The notes beneath the pieces were generated by a model. The model was given only the letters and a program-made list of their open reading frames with translations. It was not told the DNA's origin and did not search any database. Below, in pieces: positions 51,376 through 59,249 of a stretch of DNA of 64,000 nt. Source of the DNA: Salinimicrobium tongyeongense (GTDB taxonomy: Bacteria; Bacteroidota; Bacteroidia; Flavobacteriales; Flavobacteriaceae); contig NZ_CP069620.1 in NCBI RefSeq assembly GCF_026109735.1, forward strand, positions 1,550,001 through 1,614,000, written 5' to 3'. The first letter of the stretch is position 1, and every line of letters starts with the position of its first letter. The translations under genes and the position numbers were made by a program.

Positions 51376-52131
51376 TTAAGCTTCGGTCTTAACAGAATCA
51401 TCCTGCTCCTGCTTCTCCTCTTTCACCTGTACCGCTGCCCCGGCAAAATACTGCTCCAGTTCTTTGAGGGTGGCTTCCGAAGTCTTTATGTCATTCACCA
51501 CCTTTCCTTTATCGAGCACCACAATGCGCCCGCAAACCTCTGTGACATGAATTAGATCATGGCTTGAGATCAAAACGGTCATTTCTGAACCCGCGGTGAG
51601 TTTCTTGATGAGTGCTTTAAGGCGTATCTGCGTACTTGGATCGAGGTTTGCAAACGGCTCATCGAGAATCACTACTTCTGGATCTCCAATTAAAGCGGCT
51701 ACTATACCCACCTTCTTCTGGTTTCCCTTGGAAAGGTCGCGCAGGTACTTTTTCCTGCCCAGGATTTCCCCATTGAAGAATTCATCAAAATTCTGCAGAA
51801 ATGCATTCACATCTGCCTTGTTTCGGTTGCGGAGCTCCCCCACAAAATAGAAGTATTCTTCGGGGGTTAAATAACCAATAAGAAAGCTCTCATCAATAAA
51901 AGAAGAGGTAAAAGGTTTCCAGGCCTCGCTTTGGCTTACCGTGATTTCATTATTGAAAACACTGCCGGTTGTTGGCTGAATAAGGTCTAGAAGGAGGCTG
52001 AAAAAAGTGGTTTTTCCGGCTCCGTTATTCCCCACCAGGCCAAAGCTCTGCCCTTTCTGGATCTCGAGATGTTCAATATCAAGCACCTTTGTGCCGGCGT
52101 AGACTTTTGTAAGGTTTGTAGCTGTTATCAT
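51376..52131 (-). CDS. ABC transporter ATP-binding protein
   Basis: A 251-residue ATPase. From the ATG at 52131 the protein begins MITATNLTKVYAG; a start at 52158 lies inside the permease gene. Walker A is GNNGAGKTT, the signature LSKGNQKK, Walker B VVILDEP, and the H-loop SSHD. The C-terminal tail is acidic and Lys/Glu-rich. It starts one base after the permease stop and forms an exporter with it. Confidence 0.92.
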   Translation of the reverse strand: MITATNLTKVYAGTKVLDIEHLEIQKGQSFGLVGNNGAGKTTFFSLLLDLIQPTTGSVFNNEITVSQSEAWKPFTSSFIDESFLIGYLTPEEYFYFVGELRNRNKADVNAFLQNFDEFFNGEILGRKKYLRDLSKGNQKKVGIVAALIGDPEVVILDEPFANLDPSTQIRLKALIKKLTAGSEMTVLISSHDLIHVTEVCGRIVVLDKGKVVNDIKTSEATLKELEQYFAGAAVQVKEEKQEQDDSVKTEA

Positions 52132-52132
52132 C

Positions 52133-53617
52133 TTATTCTCCTGTTTGTTTAAAACCATTGATCATGGCATATTTATTCTTCCTGTAAGCCTCTGTTATTT
52201 GTTTCATAATAGAGCTTCTGAATACTATTCCCAAAAAACCGAGAGCTCCCAAAACCAGGGTGGCAACTTCAAAGGAAACAAATTTATTCAGCACCCAAAA
52301 AATGAGGATAGGCACGATAAGCAAAGGCAATCCCACCAGCCATTGCGCTGCCCCCGTACCTTGATAGTTCATAAAAGGGCTTTTTTCAAGGTCAATTCTT
52401 TTTCTGTTAAAAGATCCGGCAAACAAAAGTACCGGAACATTGATACCAATATTGTAAATAGCACATACAATATTGATTATAAGGATATTATACCCAAAGA
52501 AAACATAAGGCGTGGTAAGTATGGTTAAAATCACTATACTGAAAATAATAAGGGCCGCCTTGGCGTCTAAATACTGTTTAAGCGGAATGTTTTGCGACAT
52601 CATCATAGAATAATACGAAGAATCCCAGGCTGGAATAAACTGCCCGAAGTTGATCATAAAAATGCCGGTCATAAAGATGCCCACAAACACAAAGACTGAA
52701 GGCATATCCTGGTAAGTGTCCTGCGGATAAAAGATCATCCCGTACCCCAGGATGAGCAGCGAAATATAGATAAGCGTTTTGGGCCTTTTATTGCGCCATA
52801 TAAGTTTAAGGTCGAGCTGAAGGAAAGGCGCTATGCCTCCAAAGCGGCGAAGCCAGGCAAAATCCTGGGACTTTGCTTCGGTCACTTTTTCCCTTAAGGA
52901 TTCATCCAGATATAACCTGCTTTTAAGAACCTTTTGATTCCACCTGTACAGCCCAAAGACGAGCAGCAGGGGCAGGAGTGCCAAAAATGGCATTTCGAGC
53001 ACATAATTTAGGCCCTCGGCAAAAACTTCAGTGATACTAAAAACCTCAAACCTCTCCAGGGCATACAATACCAAAGCCACTACTAAATATGGAAGCAGCG
53101 CCTTAAGGTCATCGGCAAACCTCTTTTTCAGCAGAAAATTGAGATAATTTACACTAAGGTCAAGCCCAATCACTGCTACCGTCCAGGCCGTTATGGAAAG
53201 CAGGGAATATTCAGTCTTATATCCTGTAAAGACCGCGAAAGGAATAAATAGCAGCAGCGGCAAAAAGTTGAAAAAGGAGAATAAAGAGCGCAACAACACG
53301 TAGTTCACCACCTTGCCTTTGCCAACGGGTAAAGAAAGTAAAGGTTTTACGGTCATTACCGGGAGCGTTTGCAGCATAAAGCGCATTAGTAATTCGAGTA
53401 CCAGATAGACCAGTAAAAACCGGTTGACGATTTGCAGCGGCTCCTGTTCGGGGAAAGCTTCTTTGAGCAGGGGGTACAAGCCTATTCCCAGCGTAAGGAA
53501 CACCAGTGAAAAATAAATTGCTATAAAGGCCATGAATATCTTGAGCCCCATGCTCCTGCCAAAGCTGGCCGAGCGGTAAAAAGCCTTCCACTGTAGAGAA
53601 ATAAACCTTTGATACAT
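52133..53617 (-). CDS. ABC transporter permease (DUF5687-like)
   Basis: A 494-residue integral membrane protein with about twelve helices in two groups split by a cytosolic loop (about 220-260, LRRFGGIAPFLQLDLKLIWRN). It resembles the DUF5687 permease family paired with a single ATPase. It is likely a half-exporter of unknown substrate. It is divergent from the reductase gene at 53710. Confidence 0.85.
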   Translation of the reverse strand: MYQRFISLQWKAFYRSASFGRSMGLKIFMAFIAIYFSLVFLTLGIGLYPLLKEAFPEQEPLQIVNRFLLVYLVLELLMRFMLQTLPVMTVKPLLSLPVGKGKVVNYVLLRSLFSFFNFLPLLLFIPFAVFTGYKTEYSLLSITAWTVAVIGLDLSVNYLNFLLKKRFADDLKALLPYLVVALVLYALERFEVFSITEVFAEGLNYVLEMPFLALLPLLLVFGLYRWNQKVLKSRLYLDESLREKVTEAKSQDFAWLRRFGGIAPFLQLDLKLIWRNKRPKTLIYISLLILGYGMIFYPQDTYQDMPSVFVFVGIFMTGIFMINFGQFIPAWDSSYYSMMMSQNIPLKQYLDAKAALIIFSIVILTILTTPYVFFGYNILIINIVCAIYNIGINVPVLLFAGSFNRKRIDLEKSPFMNYQGTGAAQWLVGLPLLIVPILIFWVLNKFVSFEVATLVLGALGFLGIVFRSSIMKQITEAYRKNKYAMINGFKQTGE

Positions 53618-53654
53618 TGTTTTACTTTATCTTACAAGTACTGAAATTTACAGT

Positions 53655-53692
53655 TTTGTTACAGAAATAAATTCACATACTTTGTATTTTTG
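53655..53692 (+). promoter_or_regulatory. promoter of the flavoprotein reductase gene
   Basis: TATTTTTG at 53685-53692 is a perfect -7 element. TTTG at 53655-53658 stands 26 bases upstream, a little far for a -33 element. Transcription near 53699 would leave an 11-base leader. Confidence 0.5.
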
Positions 53693-53709
53693 CGCCAAAC
53701 ATCCAAAAA

Positions 53710-54762
53710 ATGAGCAAATTCTTTTCGCTAAAGATCAAAAATATCATCAGGGAAACAGAAGAGGCGGTAAGCCTTGAATTTGAAATACCGCAGGAACTAA
53801 AAAGCAAATTTTCCTTTAAAGCAGGTCAATACGTAACTTTAAAAACAACTATAGAAGGCAAAGAAGTACGCCGCGCCTACTCTCTTTGCACGCCGCCAAC
53901 AGATGATACTTTTAAGGTGACTGTAAAAGAGGTTAAAGGCGGAACTTTTTCTGTACTGGCCAATAACAGGTTAAAAGCCGGTGACACCCTGGATGTGCAC
54001 CCTCCCGAAGGTAAATTTATCTTTGAACCCGTGCAGGACGGCCACCCGCACACCTACGCCGCCTTTGCTGCCGGGAGCGGGATCACCCCCGTGCTGTCTA
54101 TCTTAAAAACTGTGCTGCAGCAGGAGAAACACAGCCGCTTTGTACTGGTTTACGGTAACCGCACCCCAAAAGACACTATCTTCTTTAAGGAATTGCTTGA
54201 GCTTCAGGCCAGTTTCCCCGACCGACTTTTTATTGAATTCGTGTACAGCCGTTGCAACGAAGAAAATTGTCACTACGGAAGGATTGATGAAGGCACGGTG
54301 AATTATGTGCTTAAAAACAGGTTTAAAGACACCTCTTTTACCCGCTTCTATCTTTGTGGACCCGAAGAAATGATCAATAAAGTTTCTGAAGTGCTCCTGA
54401 AAAATGAGGTTCAAAAAGAGCAGATCCTCTTTGAACTTTTTAATACTGAAGTTGAAGGTAAAGTTGAGGCCGATCTTGACGGGGAAACAAGCCTCACCAT
54501 AAAAGTTGACGAAGAAGAGGTGACCCTAAGCATGCCACGCAACAAAACGGTACTGCAAATGGCACTCGACGAAGGTATTGACGTGCCTTACTCCTGCCAG
54601 GGCGGGATTTGCAGCAGCTGTGTAGCCCGAATCGTAGAAGGTAGCGCCGAAATGGAAAAAAATTCCATTTTAGTAGATAGCGAGATCGAAGAAGGCCTTG
54701 TGCTCACCTGCCAGGCACACCCCACTTCAAGCAGGTTGAAAGTGGATTATGACGATGTCTAG
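53710..54762 (+). CDS. 2Fe-2S flavoprotein oxidoreductase (ferredoxin-reductase/PaaE-like)
   Basis: A 350-residue electron-transfer protein. The FAD domain shows RRAYSLCTPP, the NAD(P) domain GSGITPVLSILKT, and the C-terminal plant-type ferredoxin domain CQGGICSSC plus a later Cys in LTCQAHP. This order (FNR then ferredoxin) is that of PaaE, the phenylacetyl-CoA epoxidase reductase, and of fatty-acid desaturase or hydroxylase reductases. No paa oxygenase genes are nearby, so its partner is unknown. A strong terminator follows. Confidence 0.9.
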   Translation: MSKFFSLKIKNIIRETEEAVSLEFEIPQELKSKFSFKAGQYVTLKTTIEGKEVRRAYSLCTPPTDDTFKVTVKEVKGGTFSVLANNRLKAGDTLDVHPPEGKFIFEPVQDGHPHTYAAFAAGSGITPVLSILKTVLQQEKHSRFVLVYGNRTPKDTIFFKELLELQASFPDRLFIEFVYSRCNEENCHYGRIDEGTVNYVLKNRFKDTSFTRFYLCGPEEMINKVSEVLLKNEVQKEQILFELFNTEVEGKVEADLDGETSLTIKVDEEEVTLSMPRNKTVLQMALDEGIDVPYSCQGGICSSCVARIVEGSAEMEKNSILVDSEIEEGLVLTCQAHPTSSRLKVDYDDV

Positions 54763-54809
54763 ATAAATTTCCGATATAAAATTTGAGAGCTGAGACTTCT
54801 CAGCTTACT

Positions 54810-54848
54810 AAAAGAAGTTCCAGAAATGTCATTTTTGGAACTTCTTTT
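54810..54848. terminator. long bidirectional terminator capped by a palindrome copy
   Basis: A 19 bp stem (54810-54828 with 54830-54848, one G-U pair on the plus strand) flanked by A-run and T-run, so it works in both directions between the convergent reductase and heptosyltransferase genes. Its tip (54821-54837) is a 15/17 copy of the dispersed palindrome. Confidence 0.85.
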
Positions 54849-54924
54849 ATTTGGGATTTGGTGCCTGTAATTTGAGGTTTTCGGCAAAAAAGCTGCTACT
54901 TGTTCAGCAGCTTCCTATCTACAA

Positions 54925-55968
54925 TCAGCTTCTGCCCAGGAGTTCTTTAATTTTCTCCACTACCTTTTGCGGCGGAATGCTCCTCATCACCTCCTCATAC
55001 CCCTTCGGAATGTCTTTCCCATAGATGGAGGTGGGGATGGCGGGATATTTCTGAAGGTTTGGCAGCAGGGAGTTTGTTGCGGGCTGTCGAAAAGGGGCAA
55101 ATCCGGTGTAGGGATGGGTGAGCCCCCAAATACTGATCACCGGCACGCCAAAATTGGCTGCCAGATGCCCATTCCCGCTGTCCATAGACAGCATAAGGTC
55201 AAGATTTGAGATAAGTGCCAGTTCTTCTTCAAAAGACAATTTCCCGGCTACCGAAACGGCTTTGGGAAATGTCTTTTCCCAGGCCGCCAGTTTCCCGGTT
55301 TCCTCTTTTCCTCCGCCGAACAAAAATATCTTCAAATTCTGCCCTTTTTGAAGCTCCTGCAGTACCTCTTTCATCAGATCTTCGGGGTAAGCTTTGGAAG
55401 CATGCTGGGCAAAAGGGGCTATTCCCAACCATTTTTCAGCTTTTTCACCCGTAACTGCCCTCAGGTTTTCAGTGGATTCCTGCTTTTGAAGTACCTGCAC
55501 AGCACTAATGTCTACGGGATAGCCAAGTTTATCAAAAACTTCGGCATAACGCTGCTGGGTTGCTTTAAGCTGTTTGAAGACCTTGTTATTGCTTCGGGTG
55601 AGGGCTTTTTTCTCTTTGCGGCCTTTGTCGATTTGTCGCACCGGGATGCCCTTCAGCTTAAAAAAGAATTTCAGAATATTAGATCGCAGCACATTGTGCA
55701 AATCGGCGACGGCCTCAATTTTTAGGTCCAGCAATTCCGAAGAAAGCCTTTTGAGTCCGCGTAAACCTTGGTGCCTTCCTTTTACTTCGGCTTCAAAAAC
55801 CTGAACATTGGGAAGATCTTTGAACATGGGCGTGAAAAACCTGCGGGTGAGCAGGCTAAGCTTAACATCGGGATATTTTTCAGTAAAAGCCTTTAGCACC
55901 GGCAGCATCATCGCCACATCTCCCATGGCCGAGAGGCGTATTACCAGTATGTGCCGCGGTCTTCCCAT
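54925..55968 (-). CDS. GT9-family heptosyltransferase-like glycosyltransferase
   Basis: A 347-residue GT-B protein. It begins HILVIRLSAMGDVAMMLPVL, the usual LPS-heptosyltransferase start. The C-terminal SMDSGNGHLAANFGVPVISIWGLTHP is the donor-binding motif with Asp and Gly. It probably adds a heptose-like sugar to the lipid A core. It is 9 bases after a DUF4254 gene, a pairing I recall as conserved in Bacteroidota. Confidence 0.9.
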   Translation of the reverse strand: MGRPRHILVIRLSAMGDVAMMLPVLKAFTEKYPDVKLSLLTRRFFTPMFKDLPNVQVFEAEVKGRHQGLRGLKRLSSELLDLKIEAVADLHNVLRSNILKFFFKLKGIPVRQIDKGRKEKKALTRSNNKVFKQLKATQQRYAEVFDKLGYPVDISAVQVLQKQESTENLRAVTGEKAEKWLGIAPFAQHASKAYPEDLMKEVLQELQKGQNLKIFLFGGGKEETGKLAAWEKTFPKAVSVAGKLSFEEELALISNLDLMLSMDSGNGHLAANFGVPVISIWGLTHPYTGFAPFRQPATNSLLPNLQKYPAIPTSIYGKDIPKGYEEVMRSIPPQKVVEKIKELLGRS

Positions 55969-55977
55969 CCAAAAATG

Positions 55978-56589
55978 CTATTTTTTGGCCCCTCTTAAAA
56001 CCGGGTTGAGTTCATCGTCGTTGTACATCTTCATTTGCTTGTACACCTTCATGTATTTGTCTCCTTTTGCGATATCGCCGAGTAACTGATTTATAGCCGT
56101 AGAAAGGTCTACGCGCTGCTCGAGCAAGACATCGAGCTTTGCCTGGCATTTTATCATGTGCTCCTGGCCGGCGTCAACGCGATTGGCCTCTTCGTTCATG
56201 TGGTAGATCTTGAGCGCCAGGATAGAGAGCCGGTCTATGGCCCAGGCGGGGCTTTCGGAATTGATGGTAGCGCCTTCTTTTGGTTCTACATCTTTGTATT
56301 TATCAAGAAAATAGCTGTCTATGTACTCCACCATATCGGTACGATCCTGGTTTGAAGCATCAATTTGCCTTTTGAGCTTAAGGGCGGCTACAGGATCAAT
56401 GTTTGGATCGCGAATAATATCTTCATAGTGCCACTGCACGGTATCAATCCAGCACTTGCGGTACAAAAGGTGCTCCAGCAACTCGTCTTTTTCATTGTAA
56501 GGATTGTGAAACTCCTGCCCTACAGTGTTTATTTCATGGTATTTCTCTATTACTTCCTGAAAGATCTTATTTGCTTTATCTGAAAACAT
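55978..56589 (-). CDS. DUF4254 protein
   Basis: A 203-residue mostly helical cytosolic protein, from the ATG at 56589 (MFSDKANKIFQEVIEKYHEI). It is rich in charged helices with HNPYNEKDELLEHLLYRKCWIDTVQWHYEDI, the DUF4254 signature as I recall it. A longer frame from 56745 would be a Cys-rich misreading of the gene upstream and is rejected. It is coupled to the heptosyltransferase. A helper in core-sugar assembly is possible; function unknown. Confidence 0.85.
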   Translation of the reverse strand: MFSDKANKIFQEVIEKYHEINTVGQEFHNPYNEKDELLEHLLYRKCWIDTVQWHYEDIIRDPNIDPVAALKLKRQIDASNQDRTDMVEYIDSYFLDKYKDVEPKEGATINSESPAWAIDRLSILALKIYHMNEEANRVDAGQEHMIKCQAKLDVLLEQRVDLSTAINQLLGDIAKGDKYMKVYKQMKMYNDDELNPVLRGAKK

Positions 56590-56701
56590 ATGCTGAAATT
56601 TTAGAGGTTCTTCGGAAGAAAAACCACCGATTAACAATTCTGGCAAAGGTACCGGATTTTTAGCTTTTTTAAAGGGTGTTTTTGAATCTTCTGAAGCATA
56701 G

Positions 56702-57622
56702 TTACACCAGCAGAAGCAGCACCGGAAGCAGCACAATGCAAACAAAAAGGATTTCTTTGAACCACTTATCTTTCATGCTTTGAAAATAATTGGTCACTAC
56801 TATGGCCAGCGGGGCAAAAAAGAACATCAATTCACTGCCATTTTTGGTGGGTGCCAAAACCCCTAAAGTCAAGGCCACACCTGCACAAAGCAGGATAATG
56901 AAGAGCGAAGACTTGGCGTTGGCACTTACTTTTTGAATGATCAAAACATAGAAAAACCCTGACCATAACGTAAGGGCAAACAGGAAAGCCGCAGGAATGA
57001 GGAGGCCGGGCCTGCGGTACTGTTCAAAATTGAGGTTCATGCTCTGCGACCAGTCGGCAAGGCTATAGAAAGTATCGGTGATCAAAAGATCGGCACTGGT
57101 GACAATAGAAAGCAGTGCCAGCAGCGCCACCAGGGGCACCAGCCAGTTCTTGAACCTGTGGCCCACATGCACCAGCAGCCCGAAGTACACCACGAATAAG
57201 AAAAGGATGCTCCAAAAATAGAACAGTGATGCCACCCCAATCCAGAAGGTAGCGTCAAAGATCTTTTTCACCGTTTCCCGCTGCGATTTTAGGGAAAGGA
57301 TACGACGCAGGGCAAGCAGCAAAAATAGATTTGCCACGATAACGTCGTTGTTTTGCAATGCTGCCGGGAACATGCAGAGAAAACCCGCAAACAAAATGCT
57401 CTTATAGGCATTTCGCCCCGTAAGCTCGTTTCTTCCCGAAATAAAATTGAGTATAAAAACGCTCAACACCAATACCAGGAACATTCCCACCTCCTGCCAA
57501 ATGCCCCAAAAAGCTGCCTGGAACAGGGCCTGCAGGTTGGCAAAAAGATAAAAAATAAGGATATAGATGGCCACCACAATAAAGTTAATGGGCCTGGAAT
57601 TGCTAAAAAAGCTTGTTAGCAT
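56702..57622 (-). CDS. DUF6427-like multispan membrane protein
   Basis: A 306-residue inner-membrane protein with about nine helices. The start MLTSFFSNSRPINFIVVAIY and the loop NNDVIVANLFLLLALRRI fit the flavobacterial DUF6427 family by memory. Its role is unknown. It is divergent from the small DUF6341 gene, and their promoters share a 40-base gap. Confidence 0.8.
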   Translation of the reverse strand: MLTSFFSNSRPINFIVVAIYILIFYLFANLQALFQAAFWGIWQEVGMFLVLVLSVFILNFISGRNELTGRNAYKSILFAGFLCMFPAALQNNDVIVANLFLLLALRRILSLKSQRETVKKIFDATFWIGVASLFYFWSILFLFVVYFGLLVHVGHRFKNWLVPLVALLALLSIVTSADLLITDTFYSLADWSQSMNLNFEQYRRPGLLIPAAFLFALTLWSGFFYVLIIQKVSANAKSSLFIILLCAGVALTLGVLAPTKNGSELMFFFAPLAIVVTNYFQSMKDKWFKEILFVCIVLLPVLLLLV

Positions 57623-57642
57623 TAGGGTTTTTTATATTTTTG
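57613..57642 (+). promoter_or_regulatory. promoter of the DUF6341 gene
   Basis: TTG at 57613-57615 and TATTTTTG at 57635-57642, spaced 19 bases, match the -33/-7 consensus very well. Transcription would start near 57649, 14 bases before the ATG at 57663. The -33 element overlaps the start codons of the divergent DUF6427 gene. Confidence 0.75.
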
Positions 57643-57662
57643 TGGCATTAAATATAGCTACT

Positions 57663-57893
57663 ATGAAGGATTTTTTCGAGGGGATACAGACCATTTTTGA
57701 AGATTACCTGTTTGCACCGTTCAACGAGCTGGCCAGTTTAGAACTGGATAGCTGGTGGCTGGCAAACGCTGTAAACTGGATATTTATTCTTATCGCATTT
57801 GCCGCTTTCATCTACTGGATGAAGCAGTTGAAAAAATTCAATGACCGCAACGAAGAAAAGCGCGAAACCAGCGCACATTCTTTCCTGGGCTAG
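57663..57893 (+). CDS. DUF6341-like small membrane protein
   Basis: A 76-residue protein from the ATG at 57663 (MKDFFEGIQTIFEDYLFAPF). One membrane helix lies at about 34-52 (WWLANAVNWIFILIAFAAFIYW), with a charged tail (KKFNDRNEEKRETSAH). The family name is from memory. A longer frame upstream crosses the promoter. Its stop overlaps the purD stop on the opposite strand, and its terminator lies inside purD (57924-57968). Confidence 0.82.
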   Translation: MKDFFEGIQTIFEDYLFAPFNELASLELDSWWLANAVNWIFILIAFAAFIYWMKQLKKFNDRNEEKRETSAHSFLG

Positions 57894-59161
57894 AGGTCAA
57901 AACCTATATCCTTTCTATAATACATCTTATCAAAATGAAGTTTTTCGGCATTTTGATAAGATTTTTTTATGGCCTCTTTGAAGTCTTTCCCAAATGAAGT
58001 GATCGCAATCACGCGACCTCCGTTAGTCAAGACCTTCCCGTCTTTCTCAACGGTTCCGGCATGAAATACGATTGATTGGTCAATATTGTTTAGCCCGGTA
58101 ATTTCCTTTCCCTTCTCGTATGCTTCGGGATACCCGCCTGATACCAGCATGAGTGTAGCAGCCGATTCTTCTTTTATCTTGAGATTTATTTCGCTTAGTT
58201 TTCCTTCAGAAACTTTTTCAAAAACCTCAACAAGATCAGAGCTTAGCCGCGGCAGCACGACTTCGGTTTCAGGATCACCCATTCTCACATTGTACTCAAT
58301 CACGTAAGGCTCCTCTCCTACTTTGATAAGCCCTATAAACACAAAACCTTTATAGTCTATATCTTCGGCTTCAAGACCAGCAATGGTAGGTTTTACAATT
58401 CTCTCTTCCACCTTCTGCATAAAGACCTCATCGGCAAAAGGAACAGGGGAAATTGCGCCCATTCCGCCGGTGTTAAGCCCTGTGTCCCCTTCGCCAATAC
58501 GTTTGTAATCTTTGGCCGTGGGCAGGATCTTGTAATTCTTCCCGTCGGTAAGCAAAAAAACGCTAAGCTCAATGCCGTCAAGAAATTCTTCGATCACCAC
58601 CGTATTCCCGGCAGTACCAAATTTATTGTTGGAAAGCATGTTTTCCAGCTCGGTTTGGGCTTCCTCTAAAGAATTAAGGATCAAAACCCCTTTTCCGGCA
58701 GCAAGTCCGTCGGCTTTAAGCACGTAAGGTGGCTTAAGAGTAGTAAGAAACTCCTTACCGGCTTCCAGGCTTTCTTTGGTAAAACTTTCATAGGCTGCGG
58801 TTGGAATGTTGTGCATGGCCATAAACTCTTTAGCCCGCTCTTTGCTTCCTTCTAACAGGGCGCCTCTTTTAGAAGGGCCTATCACGCGTACCTGCTTTAG
58901 TTGCTCATCCTGTTTAAAAAAATCTACAATCCCGTTGACCAGCGGGTCTTCGGGCCCCACCACCATCATCTCGATACCCTCTTTTAAGACCAGCTTCTTT
59001 ACAGCTTCAAAATCGGTTGCACTTAAGGGAACATTTGTTGCTATTTTTGCGGTGCCGGCGTTACCGGGAGCTATAAAGAGTTTGTCGCAGCGACTGCTTT
59101 GTGACAGCTGGTGTGCGAAGGTGTGCTCGCGGCCTCCCGAACCAAGGATGAGAATATTCAT
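57890..59161 (-). CDS. purD: phosphoribosylamine--glycine ligase
   Basis: The second step of purine synthesis: joins glycine to phosphoribosylamine with ATP. It has 423 residues from the ATG at 59161 (MNILILGSGGREHTFAHQL). An earlier start at 59239 lies across the promoter and is rejected. The ATP-grasp core has PYVLKADGLAAGKGVLIL, EEFLDGIELSVF and EYNVRMGDPETEVVLPRL. It is monocistronic with a clear promoter (59186-59217). Confidence 0.96.
   Translation of the reverse strand: MNILILGSGGREHTFAHQLSQSSRCDKLFIAPGNAGTAKIATNVPLSATDFEAVKKLVLKEGIEMMVVGPEDPLVNGIVDFFKQDEQLKQVRVIGPSKRGALLEGSKERAKEFMAMHNIPTAAYESFTKESLEAGKEFLTTLKPPYVLKADGLAAGKGVLILNSLEEAQTELENMLSNNKFGTAGNTVVIEEFLDGIELSVFLLTDGKNYKILPTAKDYKRIGEGDTGLNTGGMGAISPVPFADEVFMQKVEERIVKPTIAGLEAEDIDYKGFVFIGLIKVGEEPYVIEYNVRMGDPETEVVLPRLSSDLVEVFEKVSEGKLSEINLKIKEESAATLMLVSGGYPEAYEKGKEITGLNNIDQSIVFHAGTVEKDGKVLTNGGRVIAITSFGKDFKEAIKKSYQNAEKLHFDKMYYRKDIGFDL
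57924..57968 (+). terminator. intrinsic terminator embedded in purD
   Basis: ATCTTATCAAAATG (57924-57937) and CATTTTGATAAGAT (57949-57962) form a perfect 14 bp stem, followed by T up to 57968. It serves the DUF6341 gene on the plus strand, although these bases encode the C-terminus of PurD on the other strand. Confidence 0.8.
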
Positions 59162-59185
59162 AGGTGTGTGTTTTCTTTCTTGGCT

Positions 59186-59217
59186 CAAAAATAAATGTTT
59201 GTAAATTGAAGCACCAA
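59186..59217 (-). promoter_or_regulatory. promoter of purD
   Basis: On the minus strand TTG (59215-59217) and TATTTTTG (59186-59193) are spaced 21 bases. Transcription would start near 59179, 18 bases before the ATG. No purine-type operator or riboswitch is seen. Confidence 0.7.
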
Positions 59218-59249
59218 CTAATTGGCGTAAAAAACACATAATTTAAATC

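Noticed and set aside
56590-56745. Cys-rich N-terminal extension of the DUF4254 protein (MFALCCFRCCFCWC)
   Set aside because: It is an out-of-frame reading of the end of the DUF6427 gene; the family start MFSDKA lies at 56589.
57924-57962. Inverted repeat CAAAATG...CATTTTG in purD as another copy of the dispersed palindrome
   Set aside because: The arms are separated by 11 bases and the outer bases differ; it is explained as a terminator stem.
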